Of a stretch of DNA of 64,000 bases, positions 52,964 through 61,072 are shown one piece after another. The stretch spans positions 96,045-160,044 of the forward strand of contig NZ_QSSH01000002.1 of NCBI RefSeq assembly GCF_003438495.1, written 5' to 3'. Source of the stretch: Collinsella sp. TF05-9AC (GTDB lineage Bacteria; Actinomycetota; Coriobacteriia; Coriobacteriales; Coriobacteriaceae). A model generated the notes under the pieces. That model saw only the letters and a list, made by a program, of their open reading frames with translations. It made no database searches and was not told the DNA's origin. How positions within the stretch are numbered: position 1 is the stretch's first letter; the number at the start of each line of letters is the position of its first letter. Made by a program: the position numbers and the translations under genes.

Positions 52964-53341
52964 ATGAGCAAGACCGTCGTGTCTTCCGATAACGCACCTG
53001 CAGCCATCGGCCCGTATTCCCCCGGCATCCAGACCGGCAACATGGTGTTCCTGTCCGGCCAGCTGGGCATCGACCCCGCAACCGGCAAGATGCCCGAGGG
53101 CGTCGAGGCCCAGGCTAAGCAGTCCCTTGCTAACGTCGAGGCCCTGCTGACCACTGCCGGCGCCACCTTTGCCGATGTCGTTAAGACCACGGTCTATCTG
53201 GCCGACATTGCCGACTTCGCTGCCGTGAACGAGATCTACGCCTCCAAGTTCGAGGCTCCGTTCCCCGCGCGCAGCGCTTTCCAGGTTGCCGCCCTTCCGG
53301 CCGGCGGTCTGGTCGAGATCGAGGTCGTCGCCGCTCTCTAA
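52964..53341 (+). CDS. ridA: RidA family enamine/imine deaminase
   Basis: Hydrolyses reactive enamine/imine intermediates released by PLP enzymes. 125 residues, with AIGPYSPG, SGQLGIDP, catalytic Arg103 in FPARSAFQV and Glu120. AAGGAG precedes the ATG. Single-gene unit with its own promoter and terminator. Confidence 0.94.
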   Translation: MSKTVVSSDNAPAAIGPYSPGIQTGNMVFLSGQLGIDPATGKMPEGVEAQAKQSLANVEALLTTAGATFADVVKTTVYLADIADFAAVNEIYASKFEAPFPARSAFQVAALPAGGLVEIEVVAAL

Positions 53342-53371
53342 GGGGTTGGCAACAACTAAACATGACATGCA

Positions 53372-53409
53372 AAAAGACCCTGCAGTGCGTGTGAACTGCA
53401 GGGTCTTTT
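53372..53409. terminator. Terminator after ridA
   Basis: AAAAGACCCTGCAGT and ACTGCAGGGTCTTTT form a perfect 15-bp stem around an 8-nt loop, T/A-rich at both ends so usable from both strands. Confidence 0.9.
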
Positions 53410-53424
53410 GTCAAGCGATGCGAC

Positions 53425-53455
53425 AAAAATGATCCGTTTTCCTCCGTCCCCAAGG
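53425..53455. repeat. TGATCC...GTCCCC repeat, copy 3
   Basis: AAAAATGATCCGTTTTCC then TCCGTCCCC, as at 46941. It lies between the ridA terminator and the end of the YheO-type gene; stem pairing is poor. Confidence 0.6.
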
Positions 53456-53465
53456 AGTCAGCGGG

Positions 53466-54122
53466 TTAGCCTTCCTTGCGGACTTTTTGCAGGTAGCGGT
53501 AGACGCTGGGCTCCGAGATGCCCAGCGCGGTGGCGGCGCAGGCTACGGCGCCCTTGAGCATGAACACTCCGTTGCCGTTGAGGTGGCGAATGACGTCCAC
53601 GCGGTCGCTTTGACCAAGCGACGTCACATCCAGCCCGCGAGCGCTCAGCAGCTCGGAAATACTGCGGTCGATGAGCTCCTGCGTGGACTCCGAAAGGCTT
53701 TCGACCTCGATGGGGGAGGGCTCGGTGCGTGCGGGAGCGGCGTCAAAGCAGGCCATAAGCTGCTGGGCCATGGCACTGATGTTGCGCACGGCCGAAAGAT
53801 CGGTGTTGACGCAGAGCATGCCGACGATCTCGCCGTCCTCGCGAATGAAGTACGTCGCCGACTCCAGCGTCTTGCCACCGGCACCGCGGCCTTCGTAGCC
53901 CGTAATGAACGGCAGATCGCGATATTTACCATCGTGCATGATCTTGAGTGCCAGATCGGTGGCGGGACCGCCGACCTTACGGCCGCTCACGATGCCGTTG
54001 CGAATATCGACGATGGCGTGGTCGGGATCCGAGAAATCGTGCAGCACGATTTCGCTGTTCTTACCGAGTACCTGCTCCAGGAAATCGACCATCGGCAAAA
54101 AGCGGCGTACGGTCTCGTTCAC
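53466..54122 (-). CDS. YheO-type PAS/HTH transcriptional regulator
   Basis: 218 residues. N-terminal YheO-like PAS domain (about 10-120; EIVLHDFSDPDHAIVDIRNG) and a C-terminal helix-turn-helix ending in GISEPSVYRYLQKVRKE. GTG 54122 follows AAAGGAG at 6 nt; upstream in-frame codons belong to the intergenic region. Divergent from the purine permease, so it may sense a metabolite of that pathway; this is inference. Confidence 0.85.
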   Translation of the reverse strand: MNETVRRFLPMVDFLEQVLGKNSEIVLHDFSDPDHAIVDIRNGIVSGRKVGGPATDLALKIMHDGKYRDLPFITGYEGRGAGGKTLESATYFIREDGEIVGMLCVNTDLSAVRNISAMAQQLMACFDAAPARTEPSPIEVESLSESTQELIDRSISELLSARGLDVTSLGQSDRVDVIRHLNGNGVFMLKGAVACAATALGISEPSVYRYLQKVRKEG

Positions 54123-54358
54123 GGGCAACTCCTTTGGGTGAAATCGGAAATGTTCATAACAATTTTTTCTCATGGTAACACGGTGTCTATTGACTCGTAT
54201 ATCCGCAGGTACATTGCGTAATGCAGACGAACGGTAGGAATTTGGCGGTAAACGGTTGACCAAAAGAAAAGTTAGATGTTATTTTGAGCAGACACTTTCC
54301 TGACCTGCGGAAATGCGTTATCTCAGCTGAAGAATAGTCTGATAACAAAAAATTATTA

Positions 54359-54387
54359 TTGAGAATGAGAATCATCTTTAATACGAT
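54359..54387 (+). promoter_or_regulatory. Purine-cluster promoter overlapping a Fur-box-like sequence
   Basis: TTGAGA at 54359-54364, a 17-bp spacer and TACGAT at 54382-54387. TGAGAATGAGAATCAT (54360-54375) resembles the Fur 7-1-7 consensus TGATAATnATTATCA with three differences and covers the -35. The surrounding 54200-54450 is unusually AT-rich. Confidence 0.45.
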
Positions 54388-54474
54388 ATGCAACGAAGGC
54401 ACAACCTCAACCCCGCACTGCGTCACAATAGAGCGTTAGATGCGAAAACAACTATTTCGAGGATTGGTGGTCAA

Positions 54475-55869
54475 ATGACCCAGGAGACGGTTACGAACGG
54501 CACTGAAGCCCTGTTCACTCGCGAAGGCATGCCGCCCGTTAAGGAAATGATCCCGTGTGCCCTTCAGCATGTACTGGCATCGTTTGCCGGCATCATTACC
54601 CCGGCGGTCATCATGGCCGGCGTCTACGGCTTTAATAGCCAGCAGAGCACCGACATCATTCAGGTTGCACTCATTCTTTCGGCAATCGACACGGCCCTTC
54701 AGGCCTTCGCTCCCTTCCGTCGCATTGGCGGCGGCCTGCCCATCGTCATGGGCGTTTCGTTCGCGTTCCTGCCGGCCCTTCAGGCCATGGGCGCCTCGGG
54801 CTTTAGTTTTGGCGCGCTGCTGGGCGGCGAGATCGTTGGCGGTGCCGTCGCGGTCCTCTTTGGTCTGGCCTACAGCAAGATTAAGTGGCTGTTCCCGCCC
54901 GTCGTGACCGGCACGGTCATCTTCTCCATTGGTGTCTCTCTCTATCCCACGGCCGTCAAATACATGGCCGGTGGCATGGGCACGCCGTTGTGGGGCACCC
55001 CGCAGGCATGGTGCGTCGCTCTTATCACCTTCGCCGTGGTCTTTGCGCTCGCCAACTTTGGCAAGGGCACGCTCAAGCTGGGATCCGTGTTCTTTGGCAT
55101 GATCGTTGGCATGATCGTTTCGATCCCCTTTGGCATGATCGACTTCTCCAGCGTCGCCACCGCTCAGGTCTTCGCTCTTCCCAAGCTCATGCCCTACGCG
55201 CTCGAGTTTGATCCCGAGGTCTGCATTACCCTCGCCGTCGTGTTCCCCATGGTTGCCATCCAGGTTATCGGTGACGTCTCCGCCGCCTGCCTGGGCTCCA
55301 TCGACCGTATGCCCACCGAGCGCGAGCTCTCCGGCGCTATCGTGTCCCAGGGCCTCACCTCTATGGTCGGCGGCCTGCTGGGCGGTCTTCCCACCAGCGC
55401 CCTTGGCCAGAACGTGGGCATCATCTGCTCCAACAAGGTCGTCAACAAGTGGGTCTTTGTGATCATCGCGGCCGTCTTTGCCATCGCCGGTCTGTTCCCG
55501 CAGCTCTCTGCCGTCCTTTCCGCTATCCCGCAGCCCGTCATCGGCGGCGCGACCGTCGGCGTCTTTGGCACCATCACCATGAACGGTGTGCGCATGTTCA
55601 CCCGCGAGGGCCTCACGCAGCGCACCACCACCATCGTCGGCACCTCCGTTGTCTTTGGCTTGGGTATCTGGATGGCCAGCGGTTGCCTTGCCGGCGAGGG
55701 CATGCCCACCTGGGTGTCCACCGTCATCGGCTCCAACGCCGTAACCCCCACCGCCATCATGGCCATCGTGCTCAACCTGATCCTTCCGCAGACGCCGGTC
55801 GTGGCTCAGCACATCGATGCCGCCAAGGATGCCGCTGTGAATCTGGTCCTGCCCGAGAGCAAGAAGTAA
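54475..55869 (+). CDS. NCS2 xanthine/uracil-family purine permease
   Basis: Proton-coupled nucleobase importer, 464 residues, 12-14 membrane segments. Signature GGLPTSALGQNVG near 303-315 and the early QHVLASFAGIITP are typical of the xanthine/urate branch. ATG 54475 has GAGG upstream; an earlier in-frame ATG at 54388 lies at the -10 of the promoter. First gene of the purine cluster. Confidence 0.88.
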   Translation: MTQETVTNGTEALFTREGMPPVKEMIPCALQHVLASFAGIITPAVIMAGVYGFNSQQSTDIIQVALILSAIDTALQAFAPFRRIGGGLPIVMGVSFAFLPALQAMGASGFSFGALLGGEIVGGAVAVLFGLAYSKIKWLFPPVVTGTVIFSIGVSLYPTAVKYMAGGMGTPLWGTPQAWCVALITFAVVFALANFGKGTLKLGSVFFGMIVGMIVSIPFGMIDFSSVATAQVFALPKLMPYALEFDPEVCITLAVVFPMVAIQVIGDVSAACLGSIDRMPTERELSGAIVSQGLTSMVGGLLGGLPTSALGQNVGIICSNKVVNKWVFVIIAAVFAIAGLFPQLSAVLSAIPQPVIGGATVGVFGTITMNGVRMFTREGLTQRTTTIVGTSVVFGLGIWMASGCLAGEGMPTWVSTVIGSNAVTPTAIMAIVLNLILPQTPVVAQHIDAAKDAAVNLVLPESKK

Positions 55870-56065
55870 CCAATTCGGTGCTATTCGCCGGTGGACGCAT
55901 CGCCTCGTCCGCCGGCGCCATGCGGCGCCAAGCCGCACTTCAAAGGGCTTGTCCCTTTGGTGAAGCGTTGACGGGAGAGGGCCCGTTTCCGGTGTAGGCC
56001 GGCGCTTCGCACTTCCGCCATGTCAGAGGTGTCAAACCCCGCCTCTGATGTTGAAGGGAGCATTT

Positions 56066-57421
56066 ATGCTTCTGGTCGCTAACGGTTCCGTCTTTACCCG
56101 CAACGCTCAGACTCCGTTCATTCCCAACGGTGCAGTCGCTATTGACGGAGATACGATCGTCGAAGTGGGCCCCGAGCGTGAGCTCAAGGCCAAGTACCCG
56201 GATGCCGAGTACGTCGACGCCCAGGGCAACCTCATCATGCCCGGACTTATCAACTGCCACACCCACATCTACTCGGGTCTGGCCCGCGGCCTTGCCATTA
56301 AGGGCTGCAACCCCACCAACTTCCTGGAGAATCTTGAGCAGCAGTGGTGGAAGATTGACGACAACCTGACGCTCGATGGCACCAAGGCCAGCGCCTATGC
56401 CACGATTCTGGATTCCATCCGCGACGGCGTCACCACGATCTTCGATCACCATGCGAGCTTCTGCGAGATTCCGGGCAGCCTCTTTACCATTAAGGACGCC
56501 GCTCAGGAGCTGGGCATGCGTTCGTGCCTGTGCTACGAGGTTTCCGACCGCCGTGGCCAGGAAAAGTGCGATCAGGCTATTGCCGAGAACGCCGAGTTTG
56601 CCCAGTGGGCCGCCAAGGAGCGTCGCGATAACGACAATCACATGATCGCCGCCATGTTTGGCGGTCACGCCACCTTTACGCTGTCGGACGAGACCATGGA
56701 TAAGATGGCCGAGGCCAACAATGGCCTGACCGGCTTCCACATCCACGTGTGCGAGGGCATGAACGATGTGTGGGACTCCCGCCTCAACCGCGGCGGCATC
56801 AGCCCCGTCGAGCGCCTGCTGCAGCACAACCTGCTCGGTCCCGACACCATGCTCGGCCACTGCATCCACGTGACGCCCGCCGAGATGGACATCGTCAAGG
56901 AGTCCGGCACCTGGCTGGTCAACAACCCCGAATCCAATATGGGAAACGCCGTGGGCTGCGCCCCCGTGCTCGAGTTCTTCCGCCGCGGCATCCCCGTGTG
57001 CATGGGCACCGACGCCTACACCCACGATATGCTCGAGAGCCTCAAGGTCTTCCTGATCATTCAGCGCCACAACGCCGCCATGCCCAACGTGGGCTGGTGC
57101 GAGGCCATGACCATGCTGTTCGAGAACAACGCCAAGATGGCGAGCAAGTACTTCGATCGCAAGCTCGGCGTGCTCGAGGCCGGCGCTGCCGCCGACGTCA
57201 TCGTTATGGACTACAAGCCCTTTACGCCGCTGAGCGAGGAGAACATCGACGGCCACATGCTCTTTGGCATGATGGGCAAAAACTGCCGCACCACCATCAT
57301 CAACGGCAAGGTCCTGTACAAGGATCGCGAGTTCGTCGGTATCGATGAGGAAAAGATCAACGCGTGGACCATGGCTGAGTCCAAGAAGCTCTGGAGCACG
57401 CTCAACGATCGCGCCTACTAA
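56066..57421 (+). CDS. ssnA: SsnA-type amidohydrolase/aminohydrolase
   Basis: Metal-dependent hydrolase of the cytosine-deaminase/TRZ superfamily, 451 residues. Metal ligands His65 and His67 (NCHTHIYSG), His227 (HIHVCEG), a histidine near 265-268 (GHCIHV) and Asp316 (MGTDAYTH). AAGGGAG precedes the ATG. In E. coli ssnA lies beside ygfK and xdhD, as here. Reaction in the anaerobic purine route is not settled by sequence. Intergenic 55870-56065 holds only small hairpins (TCAGAGG/CCTCTGA near 56025-56048). Confidence 0.88.
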   Translation: MLLVANGSVFTRNAQTPFIPNGAVAIDGDTIVEVGPERELKAKYPDAEYVDAQGNLIMPGLINCHTHIYSGLARGLAIKGCNPTNFLENLEQQWWKIDDNLTLDGTKASAYATILDSIRDGVTTIFDHHASFCEIPGSLFTIKDAAQELGMRSCLCYEVSDRRGQEKCDQAIAENAEFAQWAAKERRDNDNHMIAAMFGGHATFTLSDETMDKMAEANNGLTGFHIHVCEGMNDVWDSRLNRGGISPVERLLQHNLLGPDTMLGHCIHVTPAEMDIVKESGTWLVNNPESNMGNAVGCAPVLEFFRRGIPVCMGTDAYTHDMLESLKVFLIIQRHNAAMPNVGWCEAMTMLFENNAKMASKYFDRKLGVLEAGAAADVIVMDYKPFTPLSEENIDGHMLFGMMGKNCRTTIINGKVLYKDREFVGIDEEKINAWTMAESKKLWSTLNDRAY

Positions 57422-57437
57422 TTCACAAGTAGATTCG

Positions 57438-57471
57438 CGTGCGTCGGATGTTTCGCCGCATCCGACGCACG
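57438..57471. other. Perfect hairpin between ssnA and ygfK
   Basis: CGTGCGTCGGATG and CATCCGACGCACG form 13 perfect pairs around an 8-nt loop. No T-run follows, so probably mRNA stabilisation or partial attenuation within the cluster. Confidence 0.5.
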
Positions 57472-57570
57472 TATAGGCGGCCTCCGCGGGGTCGCCGGCG
57501 CTGTGCTAGCGCTACACCGTATTTGCGCCCGCCGCGCGGTCTCGCCGGGCGTTACAGAGAGGAGCTCATT

Positions 57571-60570
57571 ATGAGCGACATCATGAGGCCGATCCCGTTT
57601 TCGCAGCTGATGAACTGGATCATCGAGGAGCACAAGACCCAGGGCGCCGTCTTTGGCGTGCGCAAGATGGTCACGACCAACCAGGAGGGCGCGCTTCCCA
57701 TTTTTGACGAGCGCATCGAGACCCCGTTTGGCCCGGCCGCCGGCCCCAATACGCAGCTTGCCCAAAACATCGTGGCATCCTACGTTGCCGGTTCCCGCTT
57801 CTTTGAGCTCAAGACCGTTCAGGTTATGGACGGCGAGGAGCTCTCCAAGTGTGTGAACAAGCCCTGCATCGTGGCGCAGGACGAGTGCTACAACTGCGAG
57901 TGGTCGACCGAGCTCGAGGTTCCGCAGGCCTTTGCCGAGTACGTGAAGGCATGGTTCGCCTGCCACCTGATCGCTCGCGAGTACGGCCTGGGAAGCCCGG
58001 ACGGCTTTGTCTTCAACATGTCCGTGGGCTATGACCTGGAGGGTATTAAGAGCCCCAAGGTCGATGCCTACATCGAGGGCATGAAGGATGCCAGCGGCTC
58101 CGACGTCTGGAACGAGTGCCGCGCATGGGCTCTCGCCAACCTGGACAAGTTTGAGCATGTCGACGCCGCGTTTGTCGAGTCCATCCCGGCACGCGTTTCC
58201 AACTCCATTACCGAGTCTACGCTGCATGGCTGCCCGCCGGCGGAGATTGAGCGCATCGCGACCTACCTCATCACCGAGAAGGGCCTCAATACCTACATCA
58301 AGTGCAACCCCACGCTGCTGGGCTATGAGTTTGCACGTCAGCGCCTCAACGAGCTGGGCTTTGACTACATCGTCTTCGATGACACGCACTTCCGCGAGGA
58401 CCTGCAGTGGGCCGATGCCGTGCCCATGTTCGAGCGCCTGATTGCCCTGTGCGCCGAGCGCGGCCTGGAGTTCGGCGTCAAGCTGACCAACACGTTCCCC
58501 GTCGACGTGACGAGAAACGAGCTGCCCTCCACCGAGATGTACATGTCCGGCCGTTCGCTGTTCTCGCTGACCATCGAGGCCGCCCGCCGCATTACCGAGC
58601 AGTTCGATGGCAAACTGCGCATCAGCTACTCCGGCGGTGCCACGGTCTACAACATCCGCGCCCTGTATGACGCCGGTATTTGGCCCGTCACCCTGGCGAC
58701 CGACGTTCTCAAGCCCGGTGGCTACGAGCGCTTTAGCCAGATGGCCGGCGAGTTCACCGATCTGGATGGCAAGCCGTTCGCGGGCGTCTCGCTCGACGCC
58801 GTGACCGCGATCCAGGCCGATTCGCTCACCAACCCGCTCTACAAGAAGCCGCTGCGTCCGCTGCCCGACCGCAAGGTCGCCGGCAAGAGCCCGCTTTCCG
58901 ACTGCTTTACCACGCCGTGCCGCACGAGCTGCCCCATCCAGCAGGATATTCCCGCCTATCTGGCGGCTGTTGACGAGGGCCGCTACGAGGACGCGCTCAA
59001 CATCATCATCGAGCGCAACGCCCTGCCGTTCATTACCGGCACCATCTGCCCGCATCCCTGCGGCCGCGCTTGCGAGCGTGCGTTCTACGAGCCCGAGGGC
59101 GCCCAGATTCGCGCCAGCAAGCTCAAGGCCGCCCGCGAGGCCATGACCGCCGTGCTGCCCAAGCTGCGCGCCCAGGCCATCGCCAACGACAGCGAGCGCA
59201 ACGTTGCCGTTATCGGCGGCGGCCCTGCCGGTCTGGCGACGGCGTTCTTCCTGACGCGCGCCGGCGTGCCCGTCACCATCTTCGAGGCCCGCGATTCGCT
59301 TGGCGGCGTGGTCCGTCACGTGATCCCCGAGTTCCGTATCGCGAGCGACGACATCTCCCACGATGCCGAGCTCTGCCTGGCCTTTGGCGCCAAGGTGCAA
59401 CTTAATGCTCGCGTGGAGTCCATCGGCGAGCTCAAGGCCCAGGGCTTTACCGACGTTGTCGTGGCCACCGGTGCCTGGATGCCCGGCTCTGCGGGCTTGG
59501 GCGAGGGCGCCGAGCTCGACGTGCTGGAGTTCCTCGAGGCCGCCAAGAGGGGCGAGAAGCTCGAGCTGGGCGAGGACGTCGTAGTCATTGGCGCCGGCAA
59601 CACCGCCATGGATGCTGCCCGCGTGGCCAAGCGCCTGGCTGGTGTGAAGAACGTGCGCCTGGTGTATCGCCGCACCAAGAAGCAGATGCCCGCCGACGAG
59701 GAAGAGCTTGATCTTGCTCTTGCCGACGGCGTTGAGTTCTGCGAGCTGCTGGCTCCCAAGGCACTCAACGGCGCCGTGCTGACCTGCGATGTTATGGAGC
59801 TTGGCGAGCCGGATGCAAGCGGCCGTCGCAGCCCCGTTGCCACGGGCGAGACCGTTGAGCTTCCCGCCACCACGGTGATCTGCGCCGTGGGTGAGGGTAT
59901 CGATGCCAGCCTGTATGATGCCGCGGGCGTCGAGCACGACCGTCGTGGCCGTCTTGCCGCCACCTCCACCGGCGTTGAGGGCGTCTGGGCTGCGGGCGAC
60001 TGCCGTCGCGGTCCTGCTACCGTGGTCGAGGCTATTGCCGACGCCGCCGAGGTCGCCCGCGCCATCGCCGGCGTGGACTTTAACAAGTACGCCGACTGCA
60101 ACGAGCAGGCCGGCCGCGAGGACACCTGCTACGAACGCAAGGGGTCGCTGTGCCGCGACAAGCGCAACTGCACCAAGACTCGTTGCTTGGGCTGCGGCTC
60201 GGTGTGCGAGGTCTGCTGCGACGTGTGCCCCAACCGCGCCAACGTTGCCATTAAGGTGCCGGGCCTGGCCAAGCATCAGGTCGTTCATGTCGACGGCATG
60301 TGCAACGAGTGCGGCAACTGCGCCGTGTTCTGCCCCTACCAGGAGGGTCGTCCCTACAAGGACAAGCTCACCCTGTTCTGGAGCGAGCAGGACATGGAGA
60401 AATCCGAGAACGAGGGCTTCCTGGCCGTGGGCGAGGACCACTTTAAGGTCCGCGTCGCCGGCACGGTCCGCACCGTCTCGGTCGATGCCGTCAACACCGG
60501 CCTTCCCGAGGCCGTCCGCCTGACCATCAAGGCCGTGCGCGACAACTATTCGTATCTCCTTAAGAAATAA
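57571..60570 (+). CDS. ygfK: YgfK-type iron-sulfur flavoprotein (GltD-like oxidoreductase)
   Basis: 999 residues. N-terminal dihydropyrimidine/dihydroorotate-dehydrogenase-like barrel (about 1-430), cysteine-rich GltD-type entry (Cys445 onward, CFTTPCRTSCP), FAD site GGGPAG at 549-554, NAD site VIGAGNTAMD near 672-680, and C-terminal ferredoxin clusters beginning at Cys872 and Cys911. Previously labelled a selenate reductase subunit. Gene context suits electron transfer for the molybdenum hydroxylase next door. AGAGGAG precedes the ATG. Confidence 0.88.
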   Translation: MSDIMRPIPFSQLMNWIIEEHKTQGAVFGVRKMVTTNQEGALPIFDERIETPFGPAAGPNTQLAQNIVASYVAGSRFFELKTVQVMDGEELSKCVNKPCIVAQDECYNCEWSTELEVPQAFAEYVKAWFACHLIAREYGLGSPDGFVFNMSVGYDLEGIKSPKVDAYIEGMKDASGSDVWNECRAWALANLDKFEHVDAAFVESIPARVSNSITESTLHGCPPAEIERIATYLITEKGLNTYIKCNPTLLGYEFARQRLNELGFDYIVFDDTHFREDLQWADAVPMFERLIALCAERGLEFGVKLTNTFPVDVTRNELPSTEMYMSGRSLFSLTIEAARRITEQFDGKLRISYSGGATVYNIRALYDAGIWPVTLATDVLKPGGYERFSQMAGEFTDLDGKPFAGVSLDAVTAIQADSLTNPLYKKPLRPLPDRKVAGKSPLSDCFTTPCRTSCPIQQDIPAYLAAVDEGRYEDALNIIIERNALPFITGTICPHPCGRACERAFYEPEGAQIRASKLKAAREAMTAVLPKLRAQAIANDSERNVAVIGGGPAGLATAFFLTRAGVPVTIFEARDSLGGVVRHVIPEFRIASDDISHDAELCLAFGAKVQLNARVESIGELKAQGFTDVVVATGAWMPGSAGLGEGAELDVLEFLEAAKRGEKLELGEDVVVIGAGNTAMDAARVAKRLAGVKNVRLVYRRTKKQMPADEEELDLALADGVEFCELLAPKALNGAVLTCDVMELGEPDASGRRSPVATGETVELPATTVICAVGEGIDASLYDAAGVEHDRRGRLAATSTGVEGVWAAGDCRRGPATVVEAIADAAEVARAIAGVDFNKYADCNEQAGREDTCYERKGSLCRDKRNCTKTRCLGCGSVCEVCCDVCPNRANVAIKVPGLAKHQVVHVDGMCNECGNCAVFCPYQEGRPYKDKLTLFWSEQDMEKSENEGFLAVGEDHFKVRVAGTVRTVSVDAVNTGLPEAVRLTIKAVRDNYSYLLKK

Positions 60571-60580
60571 GGGACCCCTT

Positions 60581-61060
60581 ATGGCCAAATCCATTCAACA
60601 TAACGTGGCCTACGTTGCCTGCGGAAGCGGTTGTGCCTCCGCAGGCGGCGACGCCCGCTGCAGTGAAGGCTGCATTGGCTGTGGCGCCTGCGTCACGGCC
60701 TGCCCCCACGGCGCCATTGCACTGGTCGATGGCATCGCCCGCGTTGATCGCTCAAAGTGCACGGGCTGTGGCCTGTGCGGCATGGCGTGCCCGCAGCGCG
60801 TGATCGCCTTCGTCCCCGGCTACCAGAATATCCTGGTGCGCTGCAACAACACCGATAAGGGCGCCATCGCCCGCAAGATCTGCGACACGAGCTGCATCGG
60901 TTGCGGCATGTGCGCCAAAAAGTGCCCCGCCGGCGCTATCCGCATCGAGGACAACTGCGCCCATATCGACGGCGCGGACTGCCTGTCGTGTGGCATGTGC
61001 GCCGTCGTCTGCCCGCATGGCGCTATCCACGACCGCACCGGCATCGCCGCCGGCGTGTAG
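60581..61060 (+). CDS. Four-cluster [4Fe-4S] ferredoxin-like protein
   Basis: Electron carrier, 159 residues, with four CxxCxxCxxxC(P) motifs (CIGCGACVTACP, CTGCGLCGMACP, CIGCGMCAKKCP, CLSCGMCAVVCP) and extra N-terminal cysteines. Resembles RnfB-type poly-ferredoxins. It lies 10 bp after ygfK and 12 bp before the hydroxylase and is probably the wire between them. Confidence 0.88.
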   Translation: MAKSIQHNVAYVACGSGCASAGGDARCSEGCIGCGACVTACPHGAIALVDGIARVDRSKCTGCGLCGMACPQRVIAFVPGYQNILVRCNNTDKGAIARKICDTSCIGCGMCAKKCPAGAIRIEDNCAHIDGADCLSCGMCAVVCPHGAIHDRTGIAAGV

Positions 61061-61072
61061 AAGGGAATCACC

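Noticed and set aside
57418..60594. 1058-codon open frame antisense to ygfK
   Set aside because: Covers exactly the ygfK gene on the other strand; composition is that of a reverse-complement shadow. Similar shadows opposite xdhD (61733-63667), the U32 gene (50414-52213) and the permease (54436-55938) were dropped.
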